Part shown: positions 50,853 through 62,304 of the stretch, one piece after another
Position numbering within the stretch: position 1 is the first letter of the stretch
How the letters are laid out: each line of letters opens with the position of its first letter
Assembly: GCA_030015575.1 (NCBI GenBank)
Contig: CM057337.1
Coordinates: 376,363,582 to 376,427,581, forward strand
DNA: 64,000 nucleotides
Source: Agapanthus africanus
Lineage: Eukaryota; Streptophyta; Magnoliopsida; Asparagales; Amaryllidaceae
Direction of reading: 5' to 3'
Program-made: the position numbers and the translations under genes
Notes under the pieces: model-generated
Database searches by the model: none
What the model saw: the letters and a program-made list of their open reading frames with translations, nothing else
Told to the model about the DNA's origin: nothing

Positions 50853-51028
50853 CCGAGGGGACATCGAGGCGAATGCGGATGGCATAAGTGTACGTCGTAT
50901 TTATCTGTGATGTTTAGGTGCTGAAATGATGGGACTTCATTAATGAGATTAATGAAATACAAGAAACCTAAAGATGTTGTGGAATCGAATTTCAAAAATT
51001 AAAACAGGTAGCTACAGTTCTTATTTTG

Positions 51029-51262
51029 CACAGCGGTATATATGATATATCCTGCACCTTATTCGATGAGGAAAGGGTCGACGATCCCTTCACCGGGAGT
51101 GACCCCTTTAGCAATAACTGGCAGATGCTACACACTCGGTTTGTCTTTTGATAGCTTCTATAGTTTCTTCTTTACACAGTGATATATATGATATATCCCG
51201 CACCTCATTCGACGAGGAAAGGGCCGACGATCCCTTCACCGGGAGTGACCCCTTTAGCAAAA
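51029..51262 (+). repeat. Duplicated module, A2
   Basis: Two copies of about 88 bp (51029-51114, 51174-51262), each with GATCCCTTCACCGGGAGTGA and a CCTYAT..GAGG mini-hairpin just before it. Inverted relative to B1, B2 and A1 because A2 is on the plus strand. Confidence 0.75.
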
Positions 51263-51399
51263 CTAGAAAAAGCCTCAAAAACACTCCATTTTAAAATCAT
51301 TTGATTCTACGACGATATCAAGTTCATTACGCAATAGGTTTTTACAAAAATCTGTCGTAGCCCTCCGTCATTTCAGATAAGTACTAGTTAGTATTCATG

Positions 51400-51612
51400 C
51401 TGCGGTAGTTTGGCATTCGTCAAGGCGTAGTGTGCGGTAGGTAACTAGTATTTATCTTCTTATGCATATGATGCAGATTGGATTAGGGTATTCGTACGGC
51501 GTTGTTTGGCATTCGTCAAGGGTCGTGCGGGTGGGTTTAATTCAATCAAGAAATGTACGGGTTGAACTTGACTAGTGGACTATGGGTTGTTTGGCATTCG
51601 TCAAGGTCATAG
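51400..51612 (+). other. Three-hairpin array of A2 leader
   Basis: Hairpins at 51400-51430 (CTGCG/CGTAG), 51493-51529 (CGTACG/CGTGCG) and 51580-51612 (CTATG/CATAG); two stems use G-U wobbles. All three loops read TTGGC-ATTC-GTCAAG exactly. Confidence 0.75.
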
Positions 51613-52046
51613 AACGCTAGGGGCAAAATATTATCGGGAATTTCAAGTATTGAAATTTGCAATGAGATTGCATACCTTCTATGAGATATTTGGATCTCGA
51701 TACCCGCTGCGAGTAAGAGTTACTCCTGGGAGAGTTTTACACATTACAATTAGCCGATCAAGTAGGTGTCTAGAAAGGTGTTAACGAGGTTACGCCTCTG
51801 GGAAAACGAGGTTTACATTAATTAGGTTCGTGCGAAAGCACGGGGGACCTCCCTCAAAGTACCGACACTGGCCTGGCTGAAAGATTGGCGAACTTGTAGC
51901 GTGTAATTAATCCCGGCTAGTCTTTCCTTTTAGGGTTTGAAGGAAGATTTGATAAAAACGGTGGGAGCCATCCTGATTAGATAAAATAATAACCAATCTG
52001 ATCTTGCAAGAGCGCACGCAGAGTGTTTTCTTCTCTCTCTCTCCAG

Positions 52047-54838
52047 GTAGCGACCATATCATGCCTTAATCAAGATAATAATACGGAATATTGACCGAAC
52101 CCGCTTGTTATACTGAGCTGGGGAACGTTGGTCCCGCTCCAACTTATAATTGTTATAAGACAGCGCAGGAAATTGGGGATTACCAGAATTCCCGTGCCGC
52201 CCAAACGAAGAAAGTGCATACTGATGCATCATCTTCGGGTGTGTTCATTATACAGAAATGTTTCTCAGTATTCTTTACGTCCTGGATATGAGATACCGGA
52301 TCAGGATCCCGCATATGTAATTATTTACATGGGCTACATATAGGTAAAGAACTGAGAACGGGTGATAAGTTTCATGAGACAGAAAACGGGGCAAGTGTTG
52401 CAGCCAAGTCTGTTGGTCACAGTCACCCTGTATTACCAATACATTGATTCTGAATGAATGTTATTAGATACCGAACCTGATATACAAAATCATATCAGTC
52501 TCTTTAATAGTAAAGAAAGGATATAATTTTGTATTGTTGGATAATGTTTTGAACATTTCCTATATCAAGAGTTGATCAGTTCAGGCACGTTATCTGAAAG
52601 CATTAACGTTCTAAATCAAACTACAGTTCTTTGTATACAGAACACACACAAGAGGAAGAGTTCAGAAATGAACGAATCCTTCTTGAGGTATTGTAGACTA
52701 GGTCATATCAATGTGACCCGACTAGCTTAAGTTACATTGTAGATGCATATTTAAATCAGTTTGAATTTACATATTGTGAAACTTGCCAGTCATGTCACGA
52801 AGATTAGATGACCATAGCTCTGGAAACAGAGAAAGAGTTAGTTAACTCTTGGGACTGATACATGTTGATGTATGGTAGGTCCCCTGTCTACACATGCCAA
52901 GACCGGTTCTTTGTACTTCATTACATTCTCTGATGATCTCTCAAGATTCAGACATATGTTCCTGTTGAAACACAAGTCCGAACCTTTTGAGATATTCACG
53001 GAATATAAGTTAGAAGTAGAGAACCAAAATGAGGGTATAAGTATTATGTCCTTTGATGCGATCAGGGAGGAGAATCCTTGAGCATGGAATTCCTGGACTC
53101 TTCTAAAGGAGAATGAGATTCTCTCTCAGCATTACTCCTCCGTATACACCATAGCACGATGGTATATCGGGGCGGTGCAATTGCACCCTATTCGATATGG
53201 TGCGCTCTATGATGAGTACTACTGAGTTGCCTGTTTCCTTTTGGGAGTTATGCGCTTGAGAAGCTGCATACCTATTGAATAGGGTTCGAATCAGATCACA
53301 GCCTACCACTCTATATGAGATATGGTATGGGAAGAGCCCATGTATTAAGCTAGTTAAGATTTGGGGTTGTCCGGCCTATGTCTAAAAGCAAAATCCGGAC
53401 AAGCTCGAGGCAAGGTCAGTTATGTAGAACTGGAAAGGTTCCAGCTATGCAAACTAGAGCAGATGATTTGGTACAACTAAAGGATTCAGTAGATACCAAC
53501 GAACCTCAGCCTCTCCGCCGATCTAGTAGGGTTTCTCACCCACCTGAGAGATACTTCAGTTTCTCTATGACAGTGGGAGCGAGGATTGCATCATGAGATG
53601 ATGACCCAACTAGTTTCGAGCAGGCCATCGAGAGTAGGGACTCTGTAAGAATGGCTGGTTGCTTAGCGATCTGAGATGGAATCCATATACACCAACAAAG
53701 TATGGACTTTGGTTGCTATATCTGAAGGGTTAAATCCCCATCAGGAGCAAGTATATCTTGAGAAGATTACTTGGTGCAGATGGAAAAGTTGAGACTTTCA
53801 AAGCTAGACTTGTTAAAGGTTTTCATCATCGACGAGGCGTGGATAATGATGAAACCTTTTCCAGTGGCTATACTTAAGTCCATCCGGATCCTACTTGCCA
53901 CGGCTACATACCATGACTACGATATCTGGCGGTTGGGTATCATGACAGCTATTCTAAATGATATTTTAGAAGAGAGAGTCTATAAGTACACAGTCAGAGG
54001 GCTTCGTAAACAGTGGGAGCAGCGGAAACGTGTACAAGATGCTTTATAGGATAAAGCAGGCATCGCGGAGTTGGAACATCTGTATTGATGTAGTAATCAA
54101 ATAGTTTGACTTCATCAAAATGGTAGATGAACCTTGTATATACAAAAAGGTAGTAGGGAGTATGGTGGCGATCCTCGTAGAGTACGTGGATGACATACTC
54201 TTGATAGGGAAGGATTTTTCTATGCTACGCTCGATCAATCTCCGCTTATCACAATGATTCTCCACATAGGATCAAAATGATACCTACTAAATCCTGGATT
54301 TTGGATCTATGAGATAGATTTGAATGGATGTTAGGATTCTCACTAGTTGTAGTGAGATGGTATCAATCGATCCTGAGGAGAATCACTGGAAAGGTTCCAG
54401 GGTGATAAGGACGACCGAATGTCAGTCACAGGCATTGTCTTTACCCTCAATAAAGGGACGGTATGTTGGAAGAGTTCCAAGCTAGATACCGTGGCATACT
54501 AGACGATAAAGGCTGGATACATCGCTACTTAAGATGCTACCAAAGAGAAAGTCTGGGTGTATATTAGTTCATGAGATGAACATCGTTCCTACCATAGTGA
54601 GACAATGGAGTTGTGGCTTATGCCTAGGAACGCCCGTCCCATCAGTGATCTAGACATATTCTAAGGCAGTATCACCTGATCATGGAGATGGTTGATCTCC
54701 AGGGTGATCGAGGTTAGGAGAGTAGACTCAGAGGACAACACGGCGGATCCACTCACAAAGACCTTTTCCCAGAGAGAGAATTTTATGGGATAGTTGAGTA
54801 TGAGATACTACAACCACTGCTATCAGATGGCCCTAGTG
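52047..54838 (+). pseudogene. A2 decayed gag trace and pol
   Basis: Copia motifs survive only in patches: a protease-like trace near 52280-52330, integrase VGPLSTHAKTGSLYFITFSD and FEIFTEYKLEVE (52875-53020), SSRVSHPPERY (about 53520), LKSIRILLATATYHDYDIW (about 53870-53930), a YVDDI trace near 54183 and an RNase H trace near 54500-54770. Broken dozens of times. Patch order equals that in A1. Confidence 0.78.
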
Positions 54839-54850
54839 CAAGGGGGAGAT
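54839..54850 (+). other. A2 polypurine tract
   Basis: CAAGGGGGAGAT immediately before the 3' LTR. Confidence 0.85.
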
Positions 54851-57054
54851 TGTTAGTTATATGTATGCCCTAGAGGCCATTACAATACATAGGATGTATA
54901 TTGTAGTGGATGCTGGGACATATATAGGGAGGACTTTCTTGCTCGACATGATAGTATGCTATCTGGTTGCTCTTTACCTTAACGTGTACACTGATTGTCT
55001 CTCTGTTACATGTTGGTAAAGCCCTTAGGATGTGTACTTGACTACCTGGACTATGATGCGGATCATACTAGTGGGGACATGGTACTCCATAAGTACATCC
55101 TTCAAGGTCCTTAGTCATGGGTATATCGAGACGGGGCATCGATATACCAGAGTAGACTAGCGTATACCTTCTCGACCCATACAGATGGGCGATGGATGAT
55201 CGCATATCCATTGGTGTTTGACATCAGAGATGATATACGGGTGCTCAGTGGAGACTGGGTACACTGGACGGACTCGCCGAGAACTCCCAGATGGTATTAT
55301 ACCTTACGTCAGATGGCAGTTCTCTGGTGACACTGGTACAGGTTAGTCTGTAGACCCGAGATCGTCATAGAGTCTTGTGTGATTCCCACTGTGCTTTGAT
55401 TTCCACCTTACCATGTCCAAGATGGCGTGCAAAACGGTGGTTTTTGGGTACAGTCCCGAATCACATGGAGGCAATGAGCGATAGGAGGGGATTCGTCTCT
55501 CCCGGTATAGGGAGTTGATGTTGCGCTGTGTTCGATTGGCTATAACCGGAAATCCCCGGCCAGGGTTGCTGAGATTTACTGGTAAGTGTTACCAGTAGTT
55601 TCTCGAACTGTTATAGACCTCATATCGACACGACTTATCGAGCTATTGGGGTCTGACGTTTAGCACCCCTAGGCGAGATATGCGACATATCAGACGACGA
55701 GACCGGACTGTACGGTAAGTGTTACTGGTTGGATTCACAGGAATATGAGCGGGCTTGCTCGTCGATCTTCTGATCGCTCAATACCCGGATGGCCGTTACG
55801 TTTAGCAGACCGCTTGCGGCTTGTGGGTGTTTGATATGATCATCACTTGCTGCCGGCGAATTGATGAGTCTTTAGAGTCCTACACAGAGCTTTCCTGGCT
55901 CAAGCGAAACGAAATAGGAGCGCATATGAGATATGTGCGGGACCGAGAATAATACCAGTATGTGATAATGGCTTCTATTCTCGTGATTTGTATCATCGGC
56001 ATGTTATATGTGATATAGCCGGATTACCGAATCAAGTGTTGATTCAATACATTGATACACTTGATATTAGTCGGTTATATGCGATATGACCGGATCATTA
56101 AATCTAGTGTTGATTTAATGATTTGATGTATAATTATATATTTGATATATTACTTTACATTAACTAGTATTTGTTCACTTAAGATGGATTTTCTCACTTG
56201 ATGTGCACAAGTATTATATGTGATATATTTTTTGTGCACTAGATTGTATCATGTTTGATGATACATGCAAGCTTGGGTGTATGTTTACTTTAAGCCATGG
56301 TTAAGTGAATGGTTAGGGTTTTGAATTATTCACTTATTCATTTTATTTATTTGTTTATTTTGGCAAGAATAAAATGGTGGCTAAATTTGTTTCATTCTTG
56401 AAACTTCATGAAGCTTTGAAAGCTTTGACCATTTTGTTTTTTCCTTAACCCTAACCATTCAACTAAACACTAGTTTATTCTCTAACCCATGGTTACTAAA
56501 TGATAACCATCACTTGATTTTGTTTTAATTGATTATTGTTTTTCTTTCTTCTTCTTCATCTTCTTCATGAAGAGAAAAAGAAAAACCTTTGCTTGAAATT
56601 TCTAAGTGATGATTCCAAGTGACAAATCCAAATCCAAAGTGAACCCACTTCCTATTTCTTCATCCTCTACCACTTGCCATGTAGTATAGGGTGTTTTCTT
56701 CACAAGTTTCATGACTTGGTGAAGTTGGAGCTTGATCTTGAGTTGCCTCGACGTAGATCATCTTCAGCATCGAAGTCGACGACCTAGCCCGATCATTTCT
56801 TCGACGAAACCATCGCTAGAGTTCACGATCCGATGATCGCAGCGGAGGGACATCATCATGGAGCTAAGGAAGTGGAGGACAGGATCTACAAAGGTTGTAG
56901 TCTCTTTCACTTAGTAGTTAAGTTGTTAACTAGCTTGTAGTTTCGCCTAATTTCTAGTTAACGATGGCATTAGGGTTTCTCGGCACCGGAAATTTTTGAA
57001 TTTGGCATGGTTGATGCCTTGTGAGACCTTTAGAGTGTGCCTAGGAATCCTACA
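54851..57054 (+). repeat. A2 3' LTR
   Basis: 2204 bp, near-identical to 46680-48892. It ends GGAATCCTACA before the GCATC duplicate. Confidence 0.93.
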
Positions 57055-57114
57055 GCATCTACATGCATTCCATTGCCCATCCGGAGAGTCATATCACCTG
57101 TCCCCAGTACTCTA

Positions 57115-58089
57115 CTATTTCTCAGATCCTGCACAGATGTGAGAACCGGAACCGGTATCAAGTACCCATGATGTAGAGTTTACTGAAAGACAATTTTCGA
57201 TTACGAACACACCTGAAGCAGAAGCAACAGCTTGCTTCTTGTCCTTGGCTTTGAAGGCTATACAGTCCTTCTTCCAGTGCCCTTGCTTGTGACAATAAAA
57301 ACATTCGTTTATATCCGCTTTCACCCTTCCTGCTTTGTTCGTTCCCTGCACCTTCTTAACCCCACCTTTCTGTTTGGTGGCTTTCATCTTCTTCTTCTCT
57401 TTAGCTTTCGATTTAGATTTAGAAGAGGACGATTGGCCAACATACAGAACGGGGGTCTTCTCCATTTTCAAGGAGGTCTCTGCTACCCTCAACATGTTGA
57501 GGAGCTTTGAAAGATCAGCTTCCATTTCGTGCATGTTGAAGCTAAGCACGAACTGAGAGAGGGTGTGGGGAAGGGACTGCAAAATCAAGTCGATATACAA
57601 ATCATTCTCTAGCACGCATCCCAGGTTTGTGAGTTCCTCAATGAGGCTGATCATTTTGAGGACGTGCTCTCCTACAGGCGATCCTGGAGCTAACCTCATC
57701 TGGAAGAGTTTCCTTGAGGTCCCGTACCTTACGATACGGGAGTGCTCTCCATATAATTCCTTGATATGCAGAAAGATGGATATAATATCCATACTCTCGT
57801 GCTATTTCTGGAGTTCATTGTTCGTGGACGCCAGCACGATACACTTAGCTCGCTCACAATCTAGATCCCAGGTTTTGCGAACTTCCATGTCCACAACTGA
57901 GGAATCTGGTCCAGGGATAAGGGGAGCAACAGCGGTGGTAACATATGCTACTTTCTCATAAGTCAGTGCAATGTTGACGTTCCATAGCCAATCTTTATAG
58001 TTCTGCCCGGTCAATATATTTTTTTCAAGTAATAGTTTTAGTCCTGTCATGGTAGCTGCTACAGAGAGAGAAAAGAAAACACTCCGCAT
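57115..58089 (-). pseudogene. gag: G1 Gag and start of protease
   Basis: The sense ATG at 58050 follows a splice-acceptor-like tract. The protein starts MTGLKLLLEKNILTGQNYKD, typical of Copia Gag, with YGEHSRIVRYG and LILQSLPHTLSQFVLSFNMH in the capsid part. A lysine-rich linker is followed by zinc knuckle CFYCHKQGHWKKDC (CX2CX4HX4C). Protease signature STSWVLDTGSGSHIC ends close to the A2 insertion point. Best preserved Gag in the window. Confidence 0.9.
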
Positions 58090-58540
58090 ATGCTTCTTGC
58101 AAGTTTAGATTGGTTATTAGTTTATCTAAACAGGATGGCTCCCACTGTTCCCTCAAATCCTTCTTCAAAACCTAAAAGAAGAATTAGTCAGGATTTAATC
58201 ATATGTCACAATACTTGCTTAACCTTTCAGCCAGGCCAGTGTTGGTACATCGAGGGAGGTTTTCCGACGCTTTCGCGAAGTTTCTTAATTAAATAACCTC
58301 TTTTCCCTAGAGGCGTAGCCCCTCTAACACCTTTCTGGACACCTACTTGGTTTATAGCATTGATTGTTAAGTGAGAATGTTTCCCGAGAGTAATCCTACT
58401 CATCATTGGGATCAGGATCCAACTATCATTGTATGATGTACTAGATGGAAGCCACTCTAGTCACCACACTCCAGAAGGTATGCTAAATCTGCAAGTTTCC
58501 TTTATGTTTGAAACTCCCGATATGATTTTTACCCCAAGCT

Positions 58541-58751
58541 CTTATGACCTTGACGTAGGCCAACAAATCATAAGACGCAAGTCAAGTTCTACCCGTCGTT
58601 GTCCTGATTAATTTAGGTACATCGTACATGCCCTTGACGTAGGCCAACAAGGATGTACGTCTGTCCTATACTAATGCATCTATCTATGCAACAAATAAGC
58701 AAACCACACTGCTACCATCAACTATGCCTTGACGTAGGCCAACAAGCATAG
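58541..58751 (-). other. Three-hairpin array of G1 leader
   Basis: Hairpins at 58541-58574 (CTTATGA/TCATAAG), 58623-58659 (CGTACAT/ATGTACG) and 58722-58751 (CTATGC/GCATAG). All three sense loops read TTGGC-CTAC-GTCAAG. These are the longest perfect stems of the series. Confidence 0.8.
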
Positions 58752-59075
58752 CATGAATACGATGTGCTTTCTATTTGAAACGACGGAGGGTTACGGCTGG
58801 TTTTTGGCAAAAAACCGTTAACGTAGTGAACTTGATATGATCGAAAGAACCATGATAGCCTTTATTAAAAAGGAGTGGTTTAAGCTCCGCATTTAAAATT
58901 TGCTTTTTGAAGAAAACCGAGTGGTTTTGAAATTGTTCCAACGATTCAGTTTAGGTTTTATTTTTCTTTGCATTAAAAAATAATGCGTCCCATCATTAAC
59001 CTATCATTACAGATAACAACAAAAATACAACGTCCTCTTATGCCATCCGCATTCACCACGGGGTCCCGCCATGAC

Positions 59076-59094
59076 CCGTTAGGTTAACTAACGG
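59076..59094 (-). other. GTTAG/CTAAC leader hairpin of G1
   Basis: CCGTTAG and CTAACGG flank a 5-base loop. Confidence 0.6.
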
Positions 59095-59321
59095 CAGAGC
59101 GGGCGATGGGCTAGTGCGGGTGTAAAACATAAGTGACGTCTAAATAGCTATCATATATAGATATTGTACATTTGTGAGACGCAATATTAGGCATTCCAGA
59201 TCACAGATAAACTTTATTGGATATGCAAGCAATCCGCGTTTCTTTTGAGCCTGTAATAAAAGACGGATTACACAGTTGTGATGAATAGCCATTACCCCAT
59301 CCCAGACCCCTACGGGTACGG

Positions 59322-59409
59322 CAAACTACCCGCCAAGTACCCGAAGTGAAGCGGTCTCCCTCAACAACGTGAGTAGGCCAATAAGCACTTCGAAATACCC
59401 GGTAGTTTG
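59322..59409 (-). other. Long leader hairpin of G1
   Basis: CAAACTACC (59322-59330) pairs with GGTAGTTTG (59401-59409), and inside it CGAAGTG (59342-59348) pairs with CACTTCG (59386-59392). Confidence 0.68.
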
Positions 59410-59869
59410 TGCACCCCACCTTGGGTCTATCCTAGGAGCAAAAACAGTAAAAAGAAATAATACAACGGTGGCTACAACCGCAACCTGGATGTGGCCCGCA
59501 AAAATAATATTACAACTTATTACAATTACATCGAATGAATTAATACAATAACCCATCACAAAACCCCGTCTAATCATCACAACAGTCCAATAGAGTTCAT
59601 AATCACAAACAGTTAAAACATTACAGATATGTGCAACCCCCTGCCAACGGACATACTAGCAGTTAGGGGAGGTTTACGAACACATAATACAGTTCACAGA
59701 TATAATCAAACAAGCAAACATCGTATAATTTCAATCGATCAAACCCATTAGATTCTGCTCCAAAACATCTCTGTAAACCTGAGATCTGAGCAAAAATAAA
59801 CCATACCAGAAAAGACAAAATATCACAGAAGATGCACAGGGAAAAACTAGGTTGAATCGGCCTCAACTC

Positions 59870-59917
59870 GGCCGCGGATCCGCGGCGGATCGGTAGGATC
59901 GGCCGTGGTTCCGCGGC
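59870..59917 (-). other. GC-rich palindromes near primer site, G1
   Basis: GCCGCGGATCCGCGGC (59871-59886) is a perfect 16-bp palindrome, followed by a near copy at 59901-59917. They occupy the place of the GC-rich hairpin in B1, B2 and A2. Confidence 0.65.
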
Positions 59918-60110
59918 TGTATGGCCGATTCAGGAAGCCATTTTTTCAGTGTTCTTATAATTTCTTGTAGGGTGTTCTGGAGGAACCTTAAAAATTTTTG
60001 GACCTCATTTTAAAAACGACAGAAACTATGTGATATCGGGGTATTTTCTGGTTCGTTTTACGTTCGAAATTCATACGACTTTGCAAGTGAGTTAATTATT
60101 GTTTAGTGAG

Positions 60111-60122
60111 GCTCTGATACCA
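60111..60122 (-). other. G1 primer binding site
   Basis: Sense TGGTATCAGAGC, one base from the 5' LTR edge. Confidence 0.93.
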
Positions 60123-60123
60123 T

Positions 60124-62025
60124 TGTAAGTCGATGTGCAACACCCCACGAGTTGCGGGGAGGCGGAAATATGAAAAACGATCTTGTTCTTGAAGCATACA
60201 TCGACTAACCGAAGATCTTTGCTAAACGATAATTAACAACTACCATAGAAGTTCTTAGCTACTATGTAAAGAGATTATACCTAGTGATACGTGTCCTTCG
60301 TCTTTACGATCTCTACGTCCTCCTCGGCCTCCTCCAAGTGATAGATGATCCACCCGAGAACCCTAATCCAAGCTTCACCTCCAAACATGAGGTAACTAAG
60401 TTTCTCTAGTTGCTAATCAAAGGAACTTAGATCATATAGAGTTAGGTTATGGGATGTTTAGTCTTTTCTAATCCTTGTTCTCAACTTATGAGTGGTAGGA
60501 TTAGAGCTTGAAGAAAGAGTGAGCTTGAGGAGAGAGAAGTTGAACTAGAATTATGAAAATGAAATTGTTTCTCACTTGATATATGAAGCATAATGAATAA
60601 ATCAATAAATGAATAAAAAGAGATTATTCATCGTGCTACATAAATGCATTTGAGTGATTCACTATATGAGTCATTAAGCAATTAATGATGCATTAATGAT
60701 ATGATGAATTACACAAAATGAGTCACAATTTCATTTAATGATAATGCCACCTAAACCCCTCAAGTCACCATGCTTCTAGAAGCTTCCCGGAAATTACGAG
60801 AACGCCCCTCCTATCCGTGAAAACACGGAAAAACTTTAGACTGTATAAATCCAATAACCTGATACTAGAATTTGGCTTAAACCAAAGCCGTCTAGTAAAA
60901 ACTGTCGGAATGTCGTACGTTCGTTTAAACACGTATTCGTCCGAACCTTTGTCGTAAAACCGTACGACCTCTATATAGTTTCGCCTGGAGTTGGGAAAAC
61001 TCTGTGTGGGACTCTAAAGACTCGACTACTATGCTGGCAGTGGGTTTAACCACAGACCGCAAGCGGCACTAGCTGTACGTAACGATCCCCAGGTAGATGT
61101 CGATAAGAAGGCCGATGAGGAAACCCATCCGAACTCCTACTGAGCCTGTCCGTGACAATATCCGTGCAGTTCGGTCTGTTCGTCTAAGAGTATCGCATGT
61201 ATGGTCTAGGGAGGTGGTAAATGTCAGACCCTTAATAACCGTACAAGTCGTGTCGGCATGGCTCAATTACCATCCGAGAATCTACTGATCAGTCTATCAG
61301 TAATTCTCAATCAGCCCTGGCCAGGGACTTATGGTAATGACCAACCGATCACCATGCGATATCAACTCCCTATACCGGGAGAGACGAATCCCTAACAGTC
61401 ACTCACTGTCTCCACGTGGCTCGGGACTGTGCCTAACTAAAACCTGTTTGCACGACTCCTTTGAACCGTGGTAGGGTAGTAGTCAAAGCACAGTGGGAAC
61501 TCACACGAGACAAATGACGACTTTAAGTCAACGGACTATCTGCACACATGTCACCTGAGAACTGCTATCTGACGTTAGGTATAATTACCATCCAGTCGGT
61601 TCTCGGTGAGTCCTGTCCGGTGTACTCACACCCAATGAGCATCTGTATACAATCTTAGGTGCACTCTACCAATGGCTGCGGGACCAATCCATCGCCCCTC
61701 CTGAGGGTCTAGATATGTATACACTAGTCTACTCCGGAGTATCGATGCCCAGTCTCGATACTCCTGTGACCAGGGACTTCTAAGGATGTGCCTATTGACT
61801 ATCTAGCTCCCACTAGTATGACTGCCATCACAACGCCGGTAGTCAGGAAAACACCCTATGGGCTTTATCAACATGTATATATATATGAATACTACGCAAA
61901 ATATATCATATGTTAAGATAAAGACAAACCAAATAGCGTACTATCATATTAAGCAAGATTATCATGTACATACATATCCCTATCATCCTATACAATGAAG
62001 GCCTCTAGGGCATATATATCCAACA
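60124..62025 (-). repeat. G1 5' LTR
   Basis: 1902 bp, partner of 41796-43696. A donor-like CTAG|GTATAATC lies at the complement of about 60273-60284. Confidence 0.93.
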
Positions 62026-62030
62026 CATAT

Positions 62031-62038
62031 AACTAATA
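62031..62038 (-). repeat. A1 5' LTR, outermost bases
   Basis: AACTAATA after the G1 target duplicate is the edge of the A1 LTR (compare AACTAACA, the reverse of the A2 start). It closes the A1 LTR after two large insertions. Confidence 0.7.
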
Positions 62039-62304
62039 GCATTTAGGTCTCACCCATGAAAACACTTTTCAAAATAAGTCGGATAATTCAACAAGATTGC
62101 TGATTACATCCAAGACCGAAATGTTAGATTTACAAGCAACAAACAAATTTGTAGATTGCAATTATTGTATATCATTACAGAAAGCTAGACGACGTTAAAC
62201 AATTCGAACGAATCAATAAATTTCCAAATTTCCCAGAAAGCTCAACACTTGAGCACTGTTAAAATTAACCAGAGACATGCCACGGTACCTACGGACATAC
62301 AGCT
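62039..62304 (-). mobile_element. A3: leader remnant of an older A-type element
   Basis: 266 bp homologous to the A1 outer leader at about 28780-29050; shared landmarks are GACGACGTTAAAC, AGCTCAACACTTGAGCAC and ATGCCACRGTACCTA. It is the host into which A1 was inserted, and A4 interrupts it on the right. No coding part is visible. Confidence 0.7.

Larger units (their letters stand above)
48906..52046 (+). other. A2 long structured leader
   Basis: About 3.1 kb without a credible gene. In order: GC-rich hairpin (49097-49133), GTAAGT stem (50196-50269), long hairpin (50490-50577), GTTAG hairpin (50826-50852), duplicated module (51029-51114, 51174-51262), three-hairpin array (51400-51612) and the gag-start tract (52025-52046). 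Confidence 0.8.
46680..57054 (+). mobile_element. A2: young non-autonomous Angela-type element inside G1
   Basis: Plus-sense element: 5' LTR, primer site, 3.1-kb leader, decayed gag/pol, polypurine tract, 3' LTR. The target duplicate is GCATC (46675-46679, 57055-57059). The LTRs differ by a few percent, so the insertion is recent. The coding part is broken dozens of times, with a very short gag as in A1. Copying must have relied on proteins from elsewhere. Confidence 0.93.
58100..60110 (-). other. G1 structured leader
   Basis: About 2 kb, non-coding. It has the GC-rich palindromes (59870-59917), one long hairpin (59322-59409), the GTTAG hairpin (59076-59094) and the three-hairpin array (58541-58751). 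The duplicated GGTCACTCCCGG module is not seen. Small frames here match C1 leader frames only because the structured sequence is shared. Confidence 0.78.
41796..62025 (-). mobile_element. G1: nearly whole Angela-type Copia element carrying A2
   Basis: Minus-sense element with two LTRs (1901 and 1902 bp), primer site, leader, Gag, pol and polypurine tract, flanked by CATAT (41791-41795, 62026-62030). It interrupts the A1 LTR and is itself split by A2 between protease and integrase. The LTRs differ at about five of the first 195 bases, suggesting about one million years at common grass rates. About five or six breaks in coding; it is the best preserved element here. Confidence 0.93.
19495..62038 (-). 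mobile_element. A1: decayed Angela-type Copia element, split by nested insertions
   Basis: The minus-sense element that hosts most of the window. Its own pieces are pol and inner leader (19495-24041), outer leader and primer site (28563-29616) and 5' LTR (29617-30373, 40309-41795, 62031-62038). T1, T2, B2 and G1 interrupt it; the part beyond T1 is off-window. LTR pieces total about 2.25 kb, as in A2. Coding sequence is broken dozens of times. It was inserted into A3. Confidence 0.85.
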
